A stretch of 64,000 nucleotides of DNA from NCBI GenBank assembly GCA_037349105.1, contig JAYJMM010000105.1, positions 3,472,001 to 3,536,000 on the forward strand, in the 5' to 3' direction. Below, one piece after another: positions 12,001-19,127 of the stretch. Source of the stretch: Limnomonas spitsbergensis (taxonomy: Eukaryota > Chlorophyta > Chlorophyceae > Chlamydomonadales). The translations under genes and the position numbers were made by a program. Within the stretch, counting starts at the first letter, position 1; each line of letters begins with the position of its first letter. The notes below the pieces were generated by a model, which did not search any database, was not told the DNA's origin, and was given only the letters and a program-made list of their open reading frames with translations.

Positions 12001-12061
12001 CACTGCCAGTCGCGGGTTGGCACATGGACTGCTTGGTACCAGTACTCGAGGAGGTGCCTGA
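2..12061 (+). CDS. Giant Gag-Pol-methyltransferase polyprotein (5'-partial)
   Basis: The frame is open from base 2, so the true start lies left of the window; the GTG at 245 is not a credible start. Residues here are counted from base 245. Seen: Ser/Arg-rich start; zinc knuckle CX2CX4HX4C at ~380-393; protease-like MDSACS at ~633 (DSA, not DSG/DTG); atypical knuckle CX2CX5HX4C at ~910; predicted coiled coil ~1037-1120; third knuckle ~1311; about 1300 unrecognised residues with acidic and Trp-rich parts; a hydrophobic segment ~2664-2685 ending in an AxA-like motif; RT with LRSGFMQI and FIDD (3006-3009); RNase H with TDFSK, GEMLA, TDHEP and a HxNADIPSR end; then a C5-cytosine methyltransferase ~3425-3725. 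The order is unlike ordinary Gypsy, where integrase follows RNase H. After ~residue 3800 the frame passes into out-of-frame integrase sequence, so the tail to 12061 is probably not functional. RT, RNase H and methyltransferase identities are strong. The protease is tentative and the middle is unknown. Confidence 0.85.
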   Translation, partial: RAQSWRPGSDSRPGRGESERLPPEGSRSSAGRAGGQPSREDHDQEEDYYRHDRYRSGRSPSRGGGGGSRSRSESVDSGPGGVDRRRPGARQESSDQEMKRLEREQARVNLQLQQQMVLQLAGVAKFTKIPAIQGNVPVLDMSHPGAVAARKYCQACGYWGSHNRLALSDDPPALAVVAGEIAGSCQSPSAMTMLVKSLVKLWDSKPASVGPLMVAIRAAPHAGDRAAREAERIRGTWVAPAEEQCCEASLLTLWIKVVQAEVGKPTSDERTAISNLRLGVKTTLDPDVKPEETVEAFAHRVLSTAELLQISRDAVDHFGRRHSVSHLFHDGLPALAKAKLSKFVMTVPGYLSMTDEDQIAVLTQQVVLWEKFALEMGDLGGASLKQMASGPSQGEAQSNRTRRERTGQWEMRTRLDGAGNPAGAAAAQQQRSDKPRGVTWADQSGAPNYSAEGAAGAVKACYQCGSTAHLARDCRAPRPRDERRPTPLAADITAGQSRPQQQQYPLPPRPQQSQPAGRPYERNQNNRQYQRPGPGQGGQAQQAAHVSHLSSPTGQAEPEGWQQTMAEMLSESVALMTQVGLVPKSAGFKQAAHNARPRSFLPEPCPEEEPEQRLVEPASRKGAKRLVLSKLADDMSDIRLQVFKLNERLTALSFTTMPMGSEDHRGKASKGRQESRVVTAAPRLQYFRNDRSNLEQCVGLMVKGKVLVAQKALMDSACSCHVITVNIAEQLVAMGAELIRTDEKIRTTDNAGADLYGVLFIYVVYGYGGPNAIMEPTVVRVVKTPPDAYEHLVGNPEFLKYNGVLEAAGRLTLRPRDGPQTVRRVRDLTLPLVLASPAGGYQAAAVAWAGIRCGFAERERWPAARVEEEHEPLLQHAMATHAGAAMRADQKVGQSRGTAAGAGRSTADAGRSSREDPQETVSRPRQCGQTQAAGPKEGKVKAKAAASLPGQAAAQAVATAELAMARKAESRPEYEKEVIRRCVEASPRYPCVLCGEPGQHSTEECEQRIREILQRPEAGPAAQGTSPGAKGRVGFGGAAAARAASAGPSRHSEVQVPGKGERAGAADGGVMDDAPAAAEGKQGITANRGQEEPVGRDEGEVSEESEEEEVQDRRTPKYMQVLRLQQQVELLQHDVKAREELLYRQAAATIEYLRLQQVRWTGLQDANIRLTEVQRQYILRADQLRALYDNLGSQQTGEQLQAAIPGDPALAEHMAAMFQSARELAEEDENLSQEKPQDQEQQATGQQEPGGSGGARQASGETRVRHRGATPDDAGHTVARERSRSAQRARSAERRGAVPTPEARTQRPDRDDSFDRPSGRRQQSPSGNRGSQPRGRSQERGTGSHARPYQLEQRMQDRGGTSNQSPPGRAQAGRSVMGGQRNVLGPRDGGVCFNCQKPGHFASACPEQGEASQPGDSSRFDRSRAAGGPERGWGVRGPGRSQEASEDSMRRAYEAATGVSFEEWKRQQETAGPSELPGPPGRPGPAGQSYNSRWVSQERHTCMMSVHEGLGQNAAARGVSYQAAAMPVTFQVVPEGQVAQQRHHWQMVVEALAMNHYGTRPAGSARSMAHAVECLRNLQQRGCPAPCEGWPGILQQFLDKEWDIYNAQMDEFERIEQEAGLQHRADGWETSSSEDGTSDSEEGHEPQAPVAVHEEEAAMPCPGTPEGNADTGVGVAVAATGTRNGLSKQDHHPGAKGTAAMSSEDTTAGAVRTHHSTTSRSSAARWEEEDRGLQSSRSRGERPAAGNEDSQFTQAGTGHRGRSGSRGRARPAPDLPRLPESRCFVQWYRLGEEMPEASSSEAMITLPAQSKDGLCRLQNHRLLEDRSHTCVNIAAAMQAVARLIFPWDAVTAVLLGAALKGFIQPSTRMEVYMQRGWSQHPIYAYCVSEMVELAVKEGITAVAAADRAHPDVPDSARTEGAWQGAQPGFMRTPWAEDCVHQLMEHPALRDRAFYVPVQALREHGWGDRPEEGAHSGAGLCHADRPRRCEATVEASVTIPRMVAGQAVPWGMDPGEARAAIPVQQLVTYYYEELEEGEMPASAAWIHMHASRDDMPVFLFARCEGNVAITRCASVDEAEFHAHTHARGADPATWAVMLMALQRVLLPGQLSAAMRHVWGVDDQWAPLEMTDCPTWPYGAQRSPADGPMWEDEEEFARSPFAVERLEACVHQWVRWERKAWHDNRASSVGPYWQANGMTVQLWRQAHPAGVRTLHPLFRGAGADTYMEELEELRTQPVPGRWMVGRWGSHHWDPASITDGPIQDTYQEPTEQGHVAFVTTLGATASAWEGLEPMEDMEVSALEAATGDWAEPQTVPDIASHEEGGLLEEKNEDPSEGPPSLVQDSESEDEWGADRSPCPARISLTRADTGDADGMEEPASAGPGPGSPVWGRVEDLVQLRQEWMREVAQEQAAMEERRARRAEIERSSKAALEETAHKVTAGVSPQQAADQCAGEPKGAAAGQANSRSPGDVQISPPAQAAAREPWGDPAAYSTERWVAVLRHFVDELDVLRRQEMGQQEASQEASLVFRLRMLPQPDPNPRMGGYSRAVRELQEELTERISALNRMGAKGVDTQQPSDSRSSQASTSRGEALARMAAGARANSRQSCGPEEPADDGSNIVQRAIHRQERTAHGSTGQIPRAGPERAGAAWTDAAELRGKKSKKARRRAGKAQRAAEDRNRGSRPGLDCPVRPLRISQVDLEITWAIGQQRPAQSAEPGAQPAEHLPQKPTRQIPACRGLLTCTAFKGILTGALQLILVWLLLSVCVPGARATGQGVRGGGFTAGQGAFVSGQEAAAKLSSGWLRPPAVIPMGGASRRGACSQQKSWQSGNDTGREEPPAEDDPQAAEMIDMFQPGGVVEPPAEYVKTKEGWLLGQHPDFTAAQQESLEQSLRDRQGAFAYSMEDLPGYCGTQGEFTLALEDEVSSCFQKSRDMPPPKAAIFKEKCQPMIQAGIIVKVPQGGPIKFAANSVVAAKKSAETGEWTDHRIAHDMRRLNLRTAKQEFAIPRMETIFQNLGTAKIFSKVDLRSGFMQIPIKVEDQPKTAFWMGPELWMYTKLNFGLRNGPPFFQRMMEEEIARAGLSAFCVAFIDDLLVYSDTPAEHIRHVELMLDMLHSVGLRAHPDKSLFGCATVEYLGHNVSAQGLTPHAAKIAAVMALPEPASVKNIQEVMGFLNFYRCYIPDFSKKAACINALLVKGVPFVWGPEQSQTFQLIKTEMCEGGRVLRRPDYSGTGPDGKGPPRPFLLYTDFSKQGIGAVLGQCDDSGREYMVACTSRSLNKSERNYSSFQGEMLAAVYAARTYRHMLFGCKVHLITDHEPLTYLMDNQTLVGQHARWALMLQELDITIVHRSGACHQNADIPSRSPLPSSADRTGARLDTAAPEPAAQEGAGGKQVALLTGLGRVNQWHADQMVRMAQEGRRRVQMLRAAEAAYVTAPVGQEISSAATDDDEQAQPVSTAEQAFSNRERARTMISDVLADLPRVAPLHSHAGLDTACLSGGAVRAMETEGVVLFEPFGGMCSGLEMVLRAGIPVVQYLYADISEEVREIAGGRLVQLHRRYPQLFPVKAFDKAFRALPQDVYAITAKHLQEAGAQEGRQWFMVAGWECQDLSSAGKGRGLEGERSKSFFPLVKLLGTLQFMQGPRPPAYLIENVAMQLNQKSVKASVEAFQEVCRILGTPALFDAAQVGSYAHRTRNYWGNIAPAADIEFVIRASTRPHGGIVDDILDRGSKAQVVSCPDNGGYRINVTGQPRKVLPCLMATPSSYAFRNGQNGMVYRPMGDLQEPNANERERAMGYAVGSTLPRPDFPEAARRAALGRGMDSWALSAWLSVALECAKIMPAELTRRAKLPGRDRDPALGATLMSSHFALATAGNACSGSGEAAASYRQCLGESAAADWADAAQEPGRRAFREGCPDPQGRPAQMLRGGQQRRVLGQDGALGSPRLPMLAAAGHAHGAVRGAVRTETHLPLQSGGGPLEHSQGGNGRGGSRPALGQSGQDQRGTASRGLAHGLLGTSTRGGA
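10520..11415 (+). other. C5-cytosine DNA methyltransferase domain within the polyprotein
   Basis: The domain should transfer a methyl group from S-adenosylmethionine to carbon 5 of cytosine. Motif I is FEPFGG followed by MCSGLE (10532-10567), the SAM-binding turn. Motif IV is GWECQDLSSAGKG (from 10805), with the candidate nucleophile Cys at 10814-10816. Motif VI is the ENV box at 10946-10954. Motif VIII is AHRTRNYWGN near 11065-11095. A motif IX-like NERERAMGYAVGS lies near 11355-11390. All core motifs are in one frame without stops. The oddity is Glu-Cys in motif IV, where C5 methyltransferases almost always have Pro-Cys. The domain sits between RNase H and the integrase remnant. It could methylate the element, the host or RNA; the sequence does not decide. 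Confidence 0.85.
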
Positions 12062-12443
12062 GGGCGAGTGGTTGTGCCCACACTGCACGCCGGAAGACAA
12101 GGGAGCTGGGCCCGCTGCTGTAGCAGGGCCCACCACAGAAGAGCGCAGTTTACAGGTCCAGGGGCGACCGAGCCCAGCAGCCAGAGCGGCTGCCAGGACA
12201 GCCCAGGAGGCCGATGTCTTGGACAGGCCTGAGGTAGAAGTCATGGCCACCAACCCAGCAACAAGGCAAATGGAGCGGGGCATCGCAAGACCAATGGCGA
12301 ACGGGTTGTATGACATCTCGTACACCACTGGCCGGGGAGAGGCCAATGTCACCCCGAGAGCAGTTGCAAGAAGGGCCAAGGTGGCCAAAGAAGCAGCAAG
12401 GGAGGAGGAAGAGTCAGCCTTTGAGGATCTTACCGGGACCTGA
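11709..12443 (+). pseudogene. Integrase C-terminal remnant with half a PHD finger
   Basis: In the +3 frame, shifted relative to the polyprotein, sequence from 11709 reads QADGLSERAVQTLK, the segment around the catalytic Glu of Gypsy integrases. It continues into the usual W..VALGFR......R.APYEVLFGQRP stretch. The H2C2 zinc finger and the first two catalytic Asp residues are absent. Near 12018 the frame jumps into WHMDCLVPVL....GEWLCPHC, the second half of a PHD finger (His-X2-Cys and Cys-X2-Cys); the first four ligands are missing. The tail is Ala/Glu-rich and stops at 12443. Copy 2 (39469-40245) has the same joins, so the deletions predate the split of the two copies. Not expected to be catalytically active. 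Confidence 0.75.
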
Positions 12444-13169
12444 AGCCCGGAGCGGCAAGGCCGCTGAGCACGTGACGTCACCCACGCCGTAACTGGCAAG
12501 GAGCGGGCAGGCGCCTACAGTGCAGAAGTGCAGATGCAGCGCGGCTTGTCCTAGTACCCGGTAGGCAGTGGGCCAGCAGCCAGCAGACCGAAGACGGAAG
12601 ACGCAGGAGTAGAGTTACGGAAGCTTCATGAAAATTTGTTCTCAAACACCATAGCAGCAGGGCTACGGTAGTACATATGTTATGAAGATGATGAGCAAGA
12701 AGAATTAGTCAACTCGGGCAATGATTACACAGCAGGGGGCGGATCACGCTGCTACGGCGCACATTTCCTGTGGCCTTTGAAGACCAGGCGGCTATGGCGC
12801 AGTGGGGCGAGAGCAGCGGTTGTTCTTAGCTTGACCTGATAACTTTGAAATTTCTCTGTTTGCTAGCCAATAGTGGGCTGAACAGCTTGAATATGTAGGG
12901 TTCTGCGCATCGCGCTTCAGCTGAACTCGGTTGATTTTTTTATTTCCCTGATCGCAGATTGCCTGAACCAGGCAGATTTGCAGATTGCCTGAACCAGGCA
13001 GATTTGTAGAAGGCCTGAACCAGGCGGATTTGTAGAAGGCCAGAACATGGCATATTGGCAGATGATGATTTGAGCTTCTACGTACATATTTTTCCAGAAG
13101 TTTATTTCAGTACCACCCCTTTTCCGGCTCCCCGCGCATGCCTGGAGGGCTTAACGCTGGGGAGCGGGG
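12444..13169 (+). other. 3' noncoding region of methyltransferase element, ending in polypurine tract
   Basis: No credible coding frame. The region begins after the integrase remnant stop and matches 40246-40957 of copy 2 in blocks. It holds the 26-bp repeats at 12961-13060 and ends in GGGGAGCGGGGG (13159-13170), a polypurine tract that should prime plus-strand synthesis. The tract abuts repeat A1, not the TG-starting repeat. Confidence 0.6.
12961..13060 (+). repeat. 26-bp tandem repeat, about 3.8 units
   Basis: Units begin GCCTGAACCAGGCAGATTT at 12961, 12987 and 13013, with a degenerate one at 13039. Each unit contains the small inverted repeat GCCTGAACCAGGC, so the transcript could form a row of short hairpins. 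Copy 2 has related units at 40737-40840. Confidence 0.85.
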
Positions 13170-13403
13170 GGCGAGTAAAGTGGTAGGGGCGGTACCCACG
13201 AGACGGAGACTTCTATGCAGAGACATCCAGTTAGGACCTTCCAGTTACAGTTATCTAGTTGACACACTCTTGTCTGAAGTACAAGGAGCATGAGTGTACG
13301 GTGATGTACCGTGTTTGTGAGTAGAGGACACCTCTCTAAGGTGTCCTGACCGGAGTTTACGGTATTTACCATAGTATTGCAGTTACTGCTTTATGGTGCG
13401 ACA
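13170..13403 (+). repeat. Terminal repeat segment A1 (methyltransferase element copy 1)
   Basis: About 234 bp beginning GCGAGTAAAGTGG immediately after the polypurine tract and ending GGTGCGACA. Repeated almost exactly at 14043-14275 (A2). It is separated from A2 by segment B. Confidence 0.9.
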
Positions 13404-13405
13404 GC

Positions 13406-14275
13406 TGTCACAGTATATTACAGTATACGTGACAGAACCGTTTAGACCGCAGTTAGCGTCATCGGTGACTCCGCAGCTTCTCTGCGGAGTCTTCGTATTT
13501 GAGCTGAGACCTAGAAACCCGCTTACGCAGGATAAGTTTGACAGGTTCTACCGTACTCTGTATTGGGCCTGCCGGGTCCCTGTATCCCGGCAATTGCCTT
13601 GGCTAGTTACTTCGTCCCTTTCTAAAGGACAGACCTCTATTGTAAACAGCACCGGCCGTCATCTGTGTATGAGGCCTCTAACGTTCACATAAGTCAGTAC
13701 CCTTACTCAAGTCAAGCCTAGACCAGCCCAGCTGAGATAGCTGGAGACAAGTACCACAGCCAGAGAACCGAGACCACCCTGCCGAAGCCGAAGTACGCAG
13801 TCTACGTCCCGTCTCCTCCCCCGCGTGTAGCGCGGTAAGTGCACCTTAACATAGCCCAGCTGGATCGCGCCCAGACGGCCAGAAGGCCTTTGCTACCTAA
13901 GTCAATTGCTATATACACAAATATCCACCTAGCTGCTTAACTCGAAGAGCACTCGCAGCCAGTGAATAGTCACTGAGCCTGCCCGTAGGCGTCCGTCACT
14001 GCCGTGAGGAAAGAAGTCCGCCACGGACCTGAAGCGCACCTCGCGAGTAAAGTGGTAGGGGCGGTACCCACGAGACGGAGACTTCTATGCAGAGACATCC
14101 AGTTAGGACCTTCCAGTTACAGTTATCTAGTTGACACACTCTTGTCTGAAGTACAAGGAGCATGAGTGTACGGTGATGTACCGTGTTTGTGAGTAGAGGA
14201 CACCTCTCTAAGGTGTCCTGACCGGAGTTTACGGTATTTACCATAGTATTGCAGTTACTGCTTTATGGTGTGACA
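13406..14275 (+). repeat. 3' terminal repeat B-A2 (LTR-like, TGTCAC...GTGACA)
   Basis: An 870-bp unit with TG...CA ends: segment B (13406-14042) followed by A2 (14043-14275). Copy 2 shows that this B-A unit is what abuts the target duplications. The polypurine tract, however, lies before A1, one A unit upstream. Confidence 0.8.
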
Positions 14276-14584
14276 CACTGTTTTGGATGCTGCACGCCAC
14301 TCACCTGGACCATGCATTCATTCAAGCGCTTATCTGGGCCTGGTCCATACATCTGGTCTTGAACAGGCTAGGGCAGTAGGGTTTATAATTTCTTTTGTCC
14401 TGGGCCATACATCTGGTCTTAGACAGGCTTTCGAGGGTTGTAGGTCAGTGGACAGTTAATGGTCTGAAGTCATGGCCATGGGCCCCACCTATAAATAAGA
14501 GTTCCCTTTCAAAAGCCTACAAACAGAGTTGACAGGTGGTACGGTACCACACTGCATAAGACATTCGGTTTTGGTTTGGTTGGT
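14276..14584. other. H4-side spacer of histone copy 1
   Basis: Near-identical to 31388-31705 and 58655-58962. No gene seen. The minisatellite that precedes this spacer in copies 2 and 3 is missing, cut off by the retrotransposon. Confidence 0.7.
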
Positions 14585-14600
14585 GGTGTTGAAAAACACC
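14585..14600 (-). terminator. Histone 3' palindrome, H4 copy 1
   Basis: On the minus strand GGTGTTTTTCAACACC: a 6-bp stem with a 4-base loop, 47 bp past the H4 stop. It is the algal counterpart of the histone mRNA 3' stem-loop and recurs at every histone gene here. Confidence 0.85.
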
Positions 14601-14647
14601 GGTTGGGAGTGGTGGGTTGGGTATTGGATCTCCAAGCTGAAAGATGC

Positions 14648-15604
<957 letters not shown>

Positions 15605-15644
15605 GCGTCTTATGCCCTGCCATTCATTCCCTATCAACCAACCC

Positions 15645-15660
15645 GGTGTTTTTAAACACC
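15645..15660 (+). terminator. Histone 3' palindrome, H3 copy 1
   Basis: GGTGTTTTTAAACACC, 40 bp after the stop. The H3 version differs from the H4/H2A/H2B version in its centre (TTTTTAAA versus TTTTTCAA), giving a longer stem with almost no loop. Confidence 0.85.
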
Positions 15661-16416
15661 ACCAACTTATGGCACACCTGCCCATGCAGATCTAGCAATG
15701 AGCATGTCAGAGGTCTGATGCATGTGGCCAACAAGTACCTCGGGGTCATTCAGCTACTGCTCAGCTACATCATGGCCTGCAGTATGGCATGTATCAGTAT
15801 TGCAGTACTGGTTCCCAAACCAGGTCGCTATATGCCCTACATCCTGATTCATGTCTGAGATGTTCCACCACAATGGGATTGATTTCCATTTTTTTGCTGA
15901 AGGTATGAGATTCAACACTATGCATCAAGATATTGTTGCTGTCTGTGGCGGGTTTGAATGCTGATGCCCAGTGTGATAACAGGTACAATCCATTGTAACC
16001 TGCTTGAACAAGCCCAATACAAATATAATGTATCCGGAACCGATATTTTACTTCAGTGGCAATATAGTGTGAATGCATGAAAGCAAAGTCAGGGGCCTGA
16101 ACCGCCTAGGCAAAGGTCAGGAGTATAAGATCGACTGGAGACGAAAAAATCATTATGTGCGACATCCGAGCTCAGCAGTTCAGTGCCTAGACGCGTTGCG
16201 ATAGCCATGGCGGGTTGAAAAAGAGAAGACACAAAAATAATATAACCCAGTAAAACTTCTCTGAGGAGAACGGGCAAGAAAATCGGGTTTTTACCTGAAA
16301 TAAACGTGTGTCAATGGTTGGTTTAATCCCCTGGTTTAATTAAGAAAGCAACTCATTGAGTGTCTAGAAATCTGTTTATTCCCTTCGAAATTCCTATACA
16401 GAGCCTAAGCCATGCA
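15661..16416. other. H3 downstream spacer, copy 1
   Basis: Matches 42084-42585 plus 32782-33033 of copy 2 and 60039-60717 of copy 3. No gene recognised. It shows the uninterrupted site (GAGATTCAACAC near 15908) where the methyltransferase element inserted in copy 2. Confidence 0.7.
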
Positions 16417-17540
16417 GGGCAGGGCAGGGCAGGGTTTCATCCTTCCCTTTTTATTTTGCAGTGACTGGAGCTACACGAGCGACGTTATCACGCGCTTGAA
16501 AATAGCACGACGAATGCGGCGCCTGGATTCTCTCAGGCAGGCAGATCCTGTGGCAAGCCCTTTTTGAGTGCGACTTTCGAATGCGACTTTCTTGACGTGG
16601 CGACGGCGCCAGTGGTGAACATGCACGTGCGCAAGTCGCTGAAATCGACTGCGAAGTACTACAGCTGGACACCTGGATAGACAGGGGCCCAACTACAGCA
16701 CAAGTCATCCACCTCGGGCAGTGTGTTATCGTTACGGTGTGTTATACCATACCTTGCGTGCCATTTCAGACCAAGCTTGCTCTGCTACTTTGGCAAGAGG
16801 CATGTGACCTCGATGTGAAGCTGCGCTCACTCTGTCACTCAATCGACCAAGCAAGACCTTGCAGCGATGTCGCTGAACCCGTCATCAACGTTCGCAGACG
16901 AATGCCTTCGAATGCTGAGAGGGGAAGAGGGCCTGATGGAGGTGAGGGGCATGCAAATAATACATGCTGCTGAGAGGGGGGAGGGGGGTGAGGGACATGC
17001 ATGCTGCTGACAGGGGGGAGGGGGGTGAAGGACGTGCATGCTGCTGAGAGTGGGGAGGGGGTAATGGACATACATGCTGCTGAGGGGGGGAGGTAAGGGG
17101 CAATGCATGCATGCGGTTGGCTAACTTCTTTACAGCGGCCTGCTTCATGCACTGTGCTACAAGGATGCATGGCATGGTCTGCAAAATCAAACCAACTGGA
17201 CCAGGGCCTTTTAGAAGTATTGCACGCATGAGCCCCAAGCGTTGCTGTGACATAACCTCTCACTCCGCATGGGGTGTATATTTTATTTCATTCCCCATGC
17301 AGCATGAAAGCATGAGGCCACTCCGTCGGTCAGGGCCAGCCGTTGTTTCTGTGGAGGTGCAGGTGCTTGCACACCATCTCAATGCATCTCCATCCGTGTA
17401 CCAATATGCAATATTGCATGATAGCTTAGGAGCACCGGCGTATGTCATCAACCTGTGATTGCATTCGGTGCTTCAAGAAGTGCTGATTGGCCGATGTCCT
17501 TGTTCCCTTCCTCCCCCAACACACACCCACACCCACTTAG
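16417..17540. other. Unique spacer with purine-rich minisatellite
   Basis: The sequence departs from the other histone copies after GCCATGCAG. It holds a short (GGGCA)n run at about 16418-16433. At 16918-17105 it holds imperfect ~40-bp repeats of the form CATGCTGCTGAGAGGGGGGAGG. On the minus strand near 16570-16610 there is slight similarity (HVKKV) to the short frame at 63084-63512. No supported gene. The end (17500-17540) is pyrimidine-rich and closes with CACTTAG, a plausible splice acceptor. Confidence 0.5.
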
Positions 17541-18135
17541 GAGGCCCCTGAATGCTTCAAGCTGCAGGCCCCAGCTGTGGTGACACAGCCACTCCTGGCA
17601 AGCCCGCAACAGCCCACAGCCAGGCTGCGGAGTCCGAAAACTTTGCTGGCCTTGTATGCCCCCCCTTCACCTGTTGCTCCCGAGGCACCTGCGGCCTCAG
17701 GCATTGACATCGCCCTGGCCAGGATGCGTCTCCTGCTTATGGGTGATAGCGAGCCGTCAGCCGAGGAGGCCCCATCACCCACGCTGCCGCCACTGGTGTG
17801 GCCGAGCCAGCAGGTCCATGGGACCCAGCGTGCTCCGGTCCGCCGGTCGTTCGTACAAGAGCCAGCATGCACCTCTCCCTTGGCTCCAGTCTCGCCGGCG
17901 GTGGTGGAGCCGCAGCAGCATCTCCAGCAGACGGATCCAACGAAGCATTTCACGAGCCACAGCGCCAGCTTGAGCCTCTTGAACCCGCGCTCTCTGCCAG
18001 GCTCACCCCTGCTGCTGCTTAGGCCTGCAGCGAGCATGGCGCCCGCCGCGGTGGTGGGGAACGACTCGTCCGAGTGGCAAACGGAGGCTTTCGACGTGGC
18101 CTTGGGCCCTGCAGCGGCTGACGTGTCCCTCCACC
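17541..18135 (+). CDS. Predicted exon of an unrecognised Pro/Ala/Ser-rich protein
   Basis: Open in the +3 frame directly after a strong pyrimidine tract and AG at 17540. It encodes EAPECFKLQAPAVVTQPLL and then about 190 low-complexity residues with one amphipathic-looking stretch (GIDIALARMRLLLMGDSEPS). No domain recognised. It most likely joins a +2-frame exon starting after TAGCAG at 18142. The 5' part of the gene is not visible: upstream is histone spacer, so the gene may be truncated. A non-coding origin cannot be excluded. Confidence 0.35.
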
Positions 18136-18142
18136 CTAGCAG

Positions 18143-18760
18143 GCACCAGGGGGGGTCCAACTGTCCAAGGTCAGGCAGGCGCTGGCGCTCTCGCCTGCCT
18201 TGCTGAATGCCCAGGCAGCAAGGCCAGGAAGGTCTCCGATGCTTGGAACGCAGGCGGGAGACGGGTTCAAGGTGAAGCCGGCGGCAGTGGCTCCCGCGCT
18301 GATTGCCGAGGCACTGGCGCCAGGATTATCCCCCATGCGGGGAGTGCAGCAGGGGTCAGGCTGGGCCAAGGTCAAGCAAGCGGTAGCGACCTCCTCTCTG
18401 GTCGTCAATGCGACGACGCGAGCTGTCCCAATGCGGGGGGCGCTGGCGACCGACCAGTCCCACCAGCCATCGTCCTTGCCTGCACAGCAGCTGCATGGGA
18501 AGCTTTCGTCATCGAACGGCCCTGAGGCCATGATGGCGCCACGGGCACCTCGGGCAACCCGAATACAGGAACCTCTGAGGGGCAGTGCGCAGCTGGATGA
18601 GGCGGACGGAGGGTCTTCGAGCCCTGCCATGGGGGGCCAGGGCTTGCTTTCCTGGACCGCCAGGCAGGTTTTCAGCAGTAGGGGCCTCCTCTTGGCATGG
18701 GTAAACACTTTGGAGAAATTTGGAGCAGTGACTGTAAATGTGCTCGCTGACCTGCAATGA
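18143..18760 (+). CDS. Predicted exon with three ~31-residue degenerate repeats
   Basis: The +2 frame opens right after the acceptor-like CTAGCAG. It encodes a repeat starting at about LSKVRQALALSPALLNAQ, then FKVKPAAVAPALIAEALAP, then AKVKQAVATSSLVVN. Each is followed by a SPM.G.Q.G-like or VPMRG turn. Stop at 18758-18760, unless a donor is used near 18667 (CAGGTTTTC). The repeats suggest a real protein with short helical units of unknown role. It is probably part of the same gene as the preceding exon. Confidence 0.35.
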   Translation, partial: APGGVQLSKVRQALALSPALLNAQAARPGRSPMLGTQAGDGFKVKPAAVAPALIAEALAPGLSPMRGVQQGSGWAKVKQAVATSSLVVNATTRAVPMRGALATDQSHQPSSLPAQQLHGKLSSSNGPEAMMAPRAPRATRIQEPLRGSAQLDEADGGSSSPAMGGQGLLSWTARQVFSSRGLLLAWVNTLEKFGAVTVNVLADLQ

Positions 18761-19127
18761 TTTAGCATTGAAATCTTGAGTTTGCCTGATGTGGCAGGGC
18801 CCTCTCAATCTGCGAGACGCCCACAACCAACCTCCATTCATGCACCCCCCACAATCCACCCCGGCATTTGCCTGAACCTCCAACAGCTGCCCCCTCACCC
18901 CCTAAAGCTTCAAACCTCACACTAGTACATCAACCCTCCAACTATTTCTCACCCCTACCTTCTCCACTCTCTACCATGTCAAAAAAGAAAAACACGAGGG
19001 CCTAGATTGTGGATTCAACCTACTATCATGCCTCTTTGTCACCCATGCCTCTTTGTCACCCATGCCTTTTTCTCACCCACCTGTTATGCCTCTTTCTCAC
19101 CCATGCCTCTTTCTCACCCATCGCAGG
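18761..19127. other. Probable intron with TCTTTCTCACCCATGCC repeats
   Basis: Pyrimidine-rich, with at least five imperfect copies of CATGCCTCTTTCTCACC at about 19028-19120. It ends in CATCGCAG, a good acceptor. No coding signal. Confidence 0.4.

Larger units (their letters stand above)
1..14275 (+). mobile_element. Methyltransferase-bearing retrotransposon, copy 1 (left end outside window)
   Basis: A retroelement in + orientation. Visible parts in order: Gag-like region with zinc knuckles, protease-like motif, long unknown region, RT, RNase H, cytosine methyltransferase, integrase/PHD remnant (other frame), 3' noncoding region, polypurine tract, and terminal repeats A-B-A. The right end reads GGTGTGACA and then CACTGTTTTG. 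That flank matches the H4-side spacer of histone copy 2 (near 31388) and copy 3 (near 58650), so the element sits about 310 bp beyond the H4 palindrome. The left end and its target duplication cannot be seen. The RT/RNase H type is Ty3/Gypsy. A second diverged copy lies at 33034-42079. Confidence 0.9.

Noticed and set aside
13170..14275. DIRS/PAT (tyrosine recombinase) retrotransposon
   Set aside because: The repeat order is suggestive, but no tyrosine-recombinase domain was seen, integrase remnants are present, and copy 2 has a target-site duplication, which DIRS elements lack.
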